Origin: an uncultured Alphaproteobacteria bacterium
GTDB taxonomy: Bacteria; Pseudomonadota; Alphaproteobacteria; Rs-D84
DNA length: 6,389 nucleotides
Assembly (NCBI GenBank): GCA_947589625.1
Contig: CANQCM010000058.1
Coordinates: forward strand, 1 to 6,389
Direction: 5' to 3'
Under the pieces are notes generated by a model, which saw only the letters and a list, made by a program, of their open reading frames with translations, was not told where the DNA came from and made no database searches. The first letter of the stretch is position 1. Every line of letters starts with the position of its first letter. The position numbers were made by a program, and so were the translations under genes. Of the stretch, positions 5,483-6,389 are shown piece after piece.

Positions 5483-5529
5483 ATAATTTGATTCCGTGAG
5501 CGATAGCGAACTCCACCACTACCCACTAA

Positions 5530-6384
5530 TCACATCATAGGGAAAGAAATACAGCCGTTGTCGTCGCAGAATTGTGTTTCTGATGTATAATGACAATCTG
5601 ATTGCGATGTACTGCCTGCATTTGATGTCTGACCCGCAGGACACGGTTTGCAATCTTTGCCACCATCGTCTGCATGATAATAACCCGCAGGCGTCTGCTG
5701 ACAAGCAAGAATAGATGATGATGATTGTTTACAATAACCAGCATCGCACTTTGTTACTTCAGAAGTATATTTATTACTAATAAAGCAACTACTTGAATAA
5801 CTATAATAATCTATATAATGAGTTCCATTGGTGTGTCTGCCCGCAACTTTACATTTACAGGCTGTTGTTAAATTATAAGTGCCATTTGTTGCATCAGTTA
5901 TTTTTGCCTTGCCAGTAACATCACCTTGGGAAACACTACTATCGGTTTCTTGACACCCATTCTTATAAACCGTGCATTTTGCGTTTAATAATTTACTGCA
6001 ATCTTTTTCAGTTTCTAAACAATAACCGTCAAATTCAGTTGCTTTATCTGTTGGCGCATTTGTTACCTTGGTATAATTCTCACTACAACTTGTTATTTTA
6101 CATTTGGCGTCCGATTCGTTATATTGCGTGCCAGAACCAACAGCTGTACCACCATCTGTTACTTGACATTCTTTATAACATTCCTTCTCTGATTTTGCCC
6201 CTTTGGCAGATTTCGGAAATCCGTCTGGACATGATTGTTTTTCTCCACCTGCACAATAAAAATTTTCCTCGCACTGTTCGCAACCTTCACCCAAAGGTTG
6301 TTCACCATCTTCACACTGCGCCACAGCAATATTAGGAATTACCAGTAAACATAAAATGGAAAAAACTACATTCTTTATTTTCAT
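5530..6384 (-). CDS. Secreted cysteine-rich protein with ephrin-receptor/GCC2-like repeats
   Basis: The 284-aa product begins with a clear Sec signal peptide (MKIKN, a hydrophobic run 6-19, likely cleavage AVA|Q after residue 22). The mature part of 262 residues holds 24 cysteines, an even number suited to disulfides. Two segments, about 24-69 (GCEQCEENFYC, then CPDGFPKSAKG) and about 231-264 (TPAGYYHADDGGKDCKPCPAGQTS), resemble the short Cys/Gly repeats of ephrin-receptor-like and GCC2/GCC3 domains. Between them are Thr/Ser/Asn-rich Cys modules without a family I can name. There is no membrane anchor, lipobox or sorting motif, so periplasmic or extracellular location is expected. The ATG ends at 6384, only 5 bp from the window edge, so promoter and ribosome site are not visible. 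It is convergent with the lytic transglycosylase gene. Function is unknown; surface adhesion or host contact would be speculation. Confidence 0.85.
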   Translation of the reverse strand: MKIKNVVFSILCLLVIPNIAVAQCEDGEQPLGEGCEQCEENFYCAGGEKQSCPDGFPKSAKGAKSEKECYKECQVTDGGTAVGSGTQYNESDAKCKITSCSENYTKVTNAPTDKATEFDGYCLETEKDCSKLLNAKCTVYKNGCQETDSSVSQGDVTGKAKITDATNGTYNLTTACKCKVAGRHTNGTHYIDYYSYSSSCFISNKYTSEVTKCDAGYCKQSSSSILACQQTPAGYYHADDGGKDCKPCPAGQTSNAGSTSQSDCHYTSETQFCDDNGCISFPMM

Positions 6385-6389
6385 GTAAC

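Larger units (their letters stand above)
5220..5529. other. Convergent intergenic region without a gene
   Basis: These 310 bases lie between the convergent ends of the lytic transglycosylase and the Cys-rich protein gene. I see no protein-like ORF, tRNA or promoter. It contains a GC-rich hairpin (5234-5250), two inverted copies of a palindromic element (5263-5332 and 5409-5482), and three copies of the octamer TGATTAGT (5220-5227, 5392-5399, and inverted at 5525-5532) placed at the two ends and before the second element. The stretch 5333-5408 between the elements is AT-rich, with no recognisable structure apart from two GANTC sites (5333-5337 and 5340-5344). Confidence 0.7.

Noticed and set aside
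5220..5529. CRISPR array or small structured RNA gene in the intergenic repeats.
   Set aside because: There are only two repeat copies, in opposite orientation, with no regular spacers, and no promoter-like sequence that would define an RNA gene.
1..6389. Reassigned UGA codon as seen in some reduced alphaproteobacterial symbionts.
   Set aside because: UGA ends nrdR, ccrM and the Cys-rich gene at expected positions, and conserved Trp residues (for example in CcrM) use UGG.

Overview
The window looks like chromosomal DNA of a moderately AT-rich alphaproteobacterium. The strongest marker is a CcrM-type GANTC adenine methyltransferase that aligns with Caulobacter CcrM across its whole length, including the C-terminal DNA-binding region. 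A clpP-clpX pair and nrdR fit that picture. UGG encodes Trp and UGA is used as a stop, so the code is standard. The secreted Cys-rich protein at the right end resembles families common in uncultured gut or host-associated Alphaproteobacteria (Enterousia-like groups). That placement is an inference and cannot be proved from this window.

Layout, left to right. Positions 1-1163 (minus strand) hold the start of clpX, cut by the window edge, preceded by complete clpP. They form one operon behind an extended -10 promoter whose -35 region carries a GANTC site. Positions 1164-1319 are a divergent regulatory region. On its plus side a near-consensus sigma70 promoter has a perfect 17-bp palindrome filling its spacer, and it drives an unrecognised 129-aa cytoplasmic protein (1320-1709). 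This gene meets ccrM (1712-2812, minus) tail to tail with 2 bp between stop codons.

ccrM and nrdR diverge from a 176-bp region (2813-2988) that holds a 6-bp-arm inverted repeat, an extended -10 promoter for ccrM, and a candidate promoter for nrdR placed so that its transcript would be leaderless or nearly so. nrdR (2989-3489) is followed after 5 bp by a Slt70-like periplasmic lytic transglycosylase (3495-5219) with no clear ribosome binding site of its own, suggesting coupled translation.

The 310-bp convergent intergenic region 5220-5529 contains no gene. It holds a GC-rich hairpin and two oppositely oriented copies of a ~70-74-bp palindromic element with conserved 12-bp ends and unrelated core hairpins. 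Beyond it, on the minus strand, is a 284-aa secreted protein with 24 cysteines in its mature part (5530-6384).

Themes: protein quality control (ClpXP), cell-cycle DNA methylation (CcrM), dNTP control (NrdR) and wall turnover (lytic transglycosylase). In Caulobacter, ClpXP and CcrM belong to the cell-cycle programme. No defence system, mobile-element ORF, CRISPR array, tRNA or rRNA was seen. The less ordinary items are the orphan gene with its palindromic promoter, the core-variable palindromic repeats, the DSPY catalytic motif in CcrM, and the Cys-rich secreted protein.
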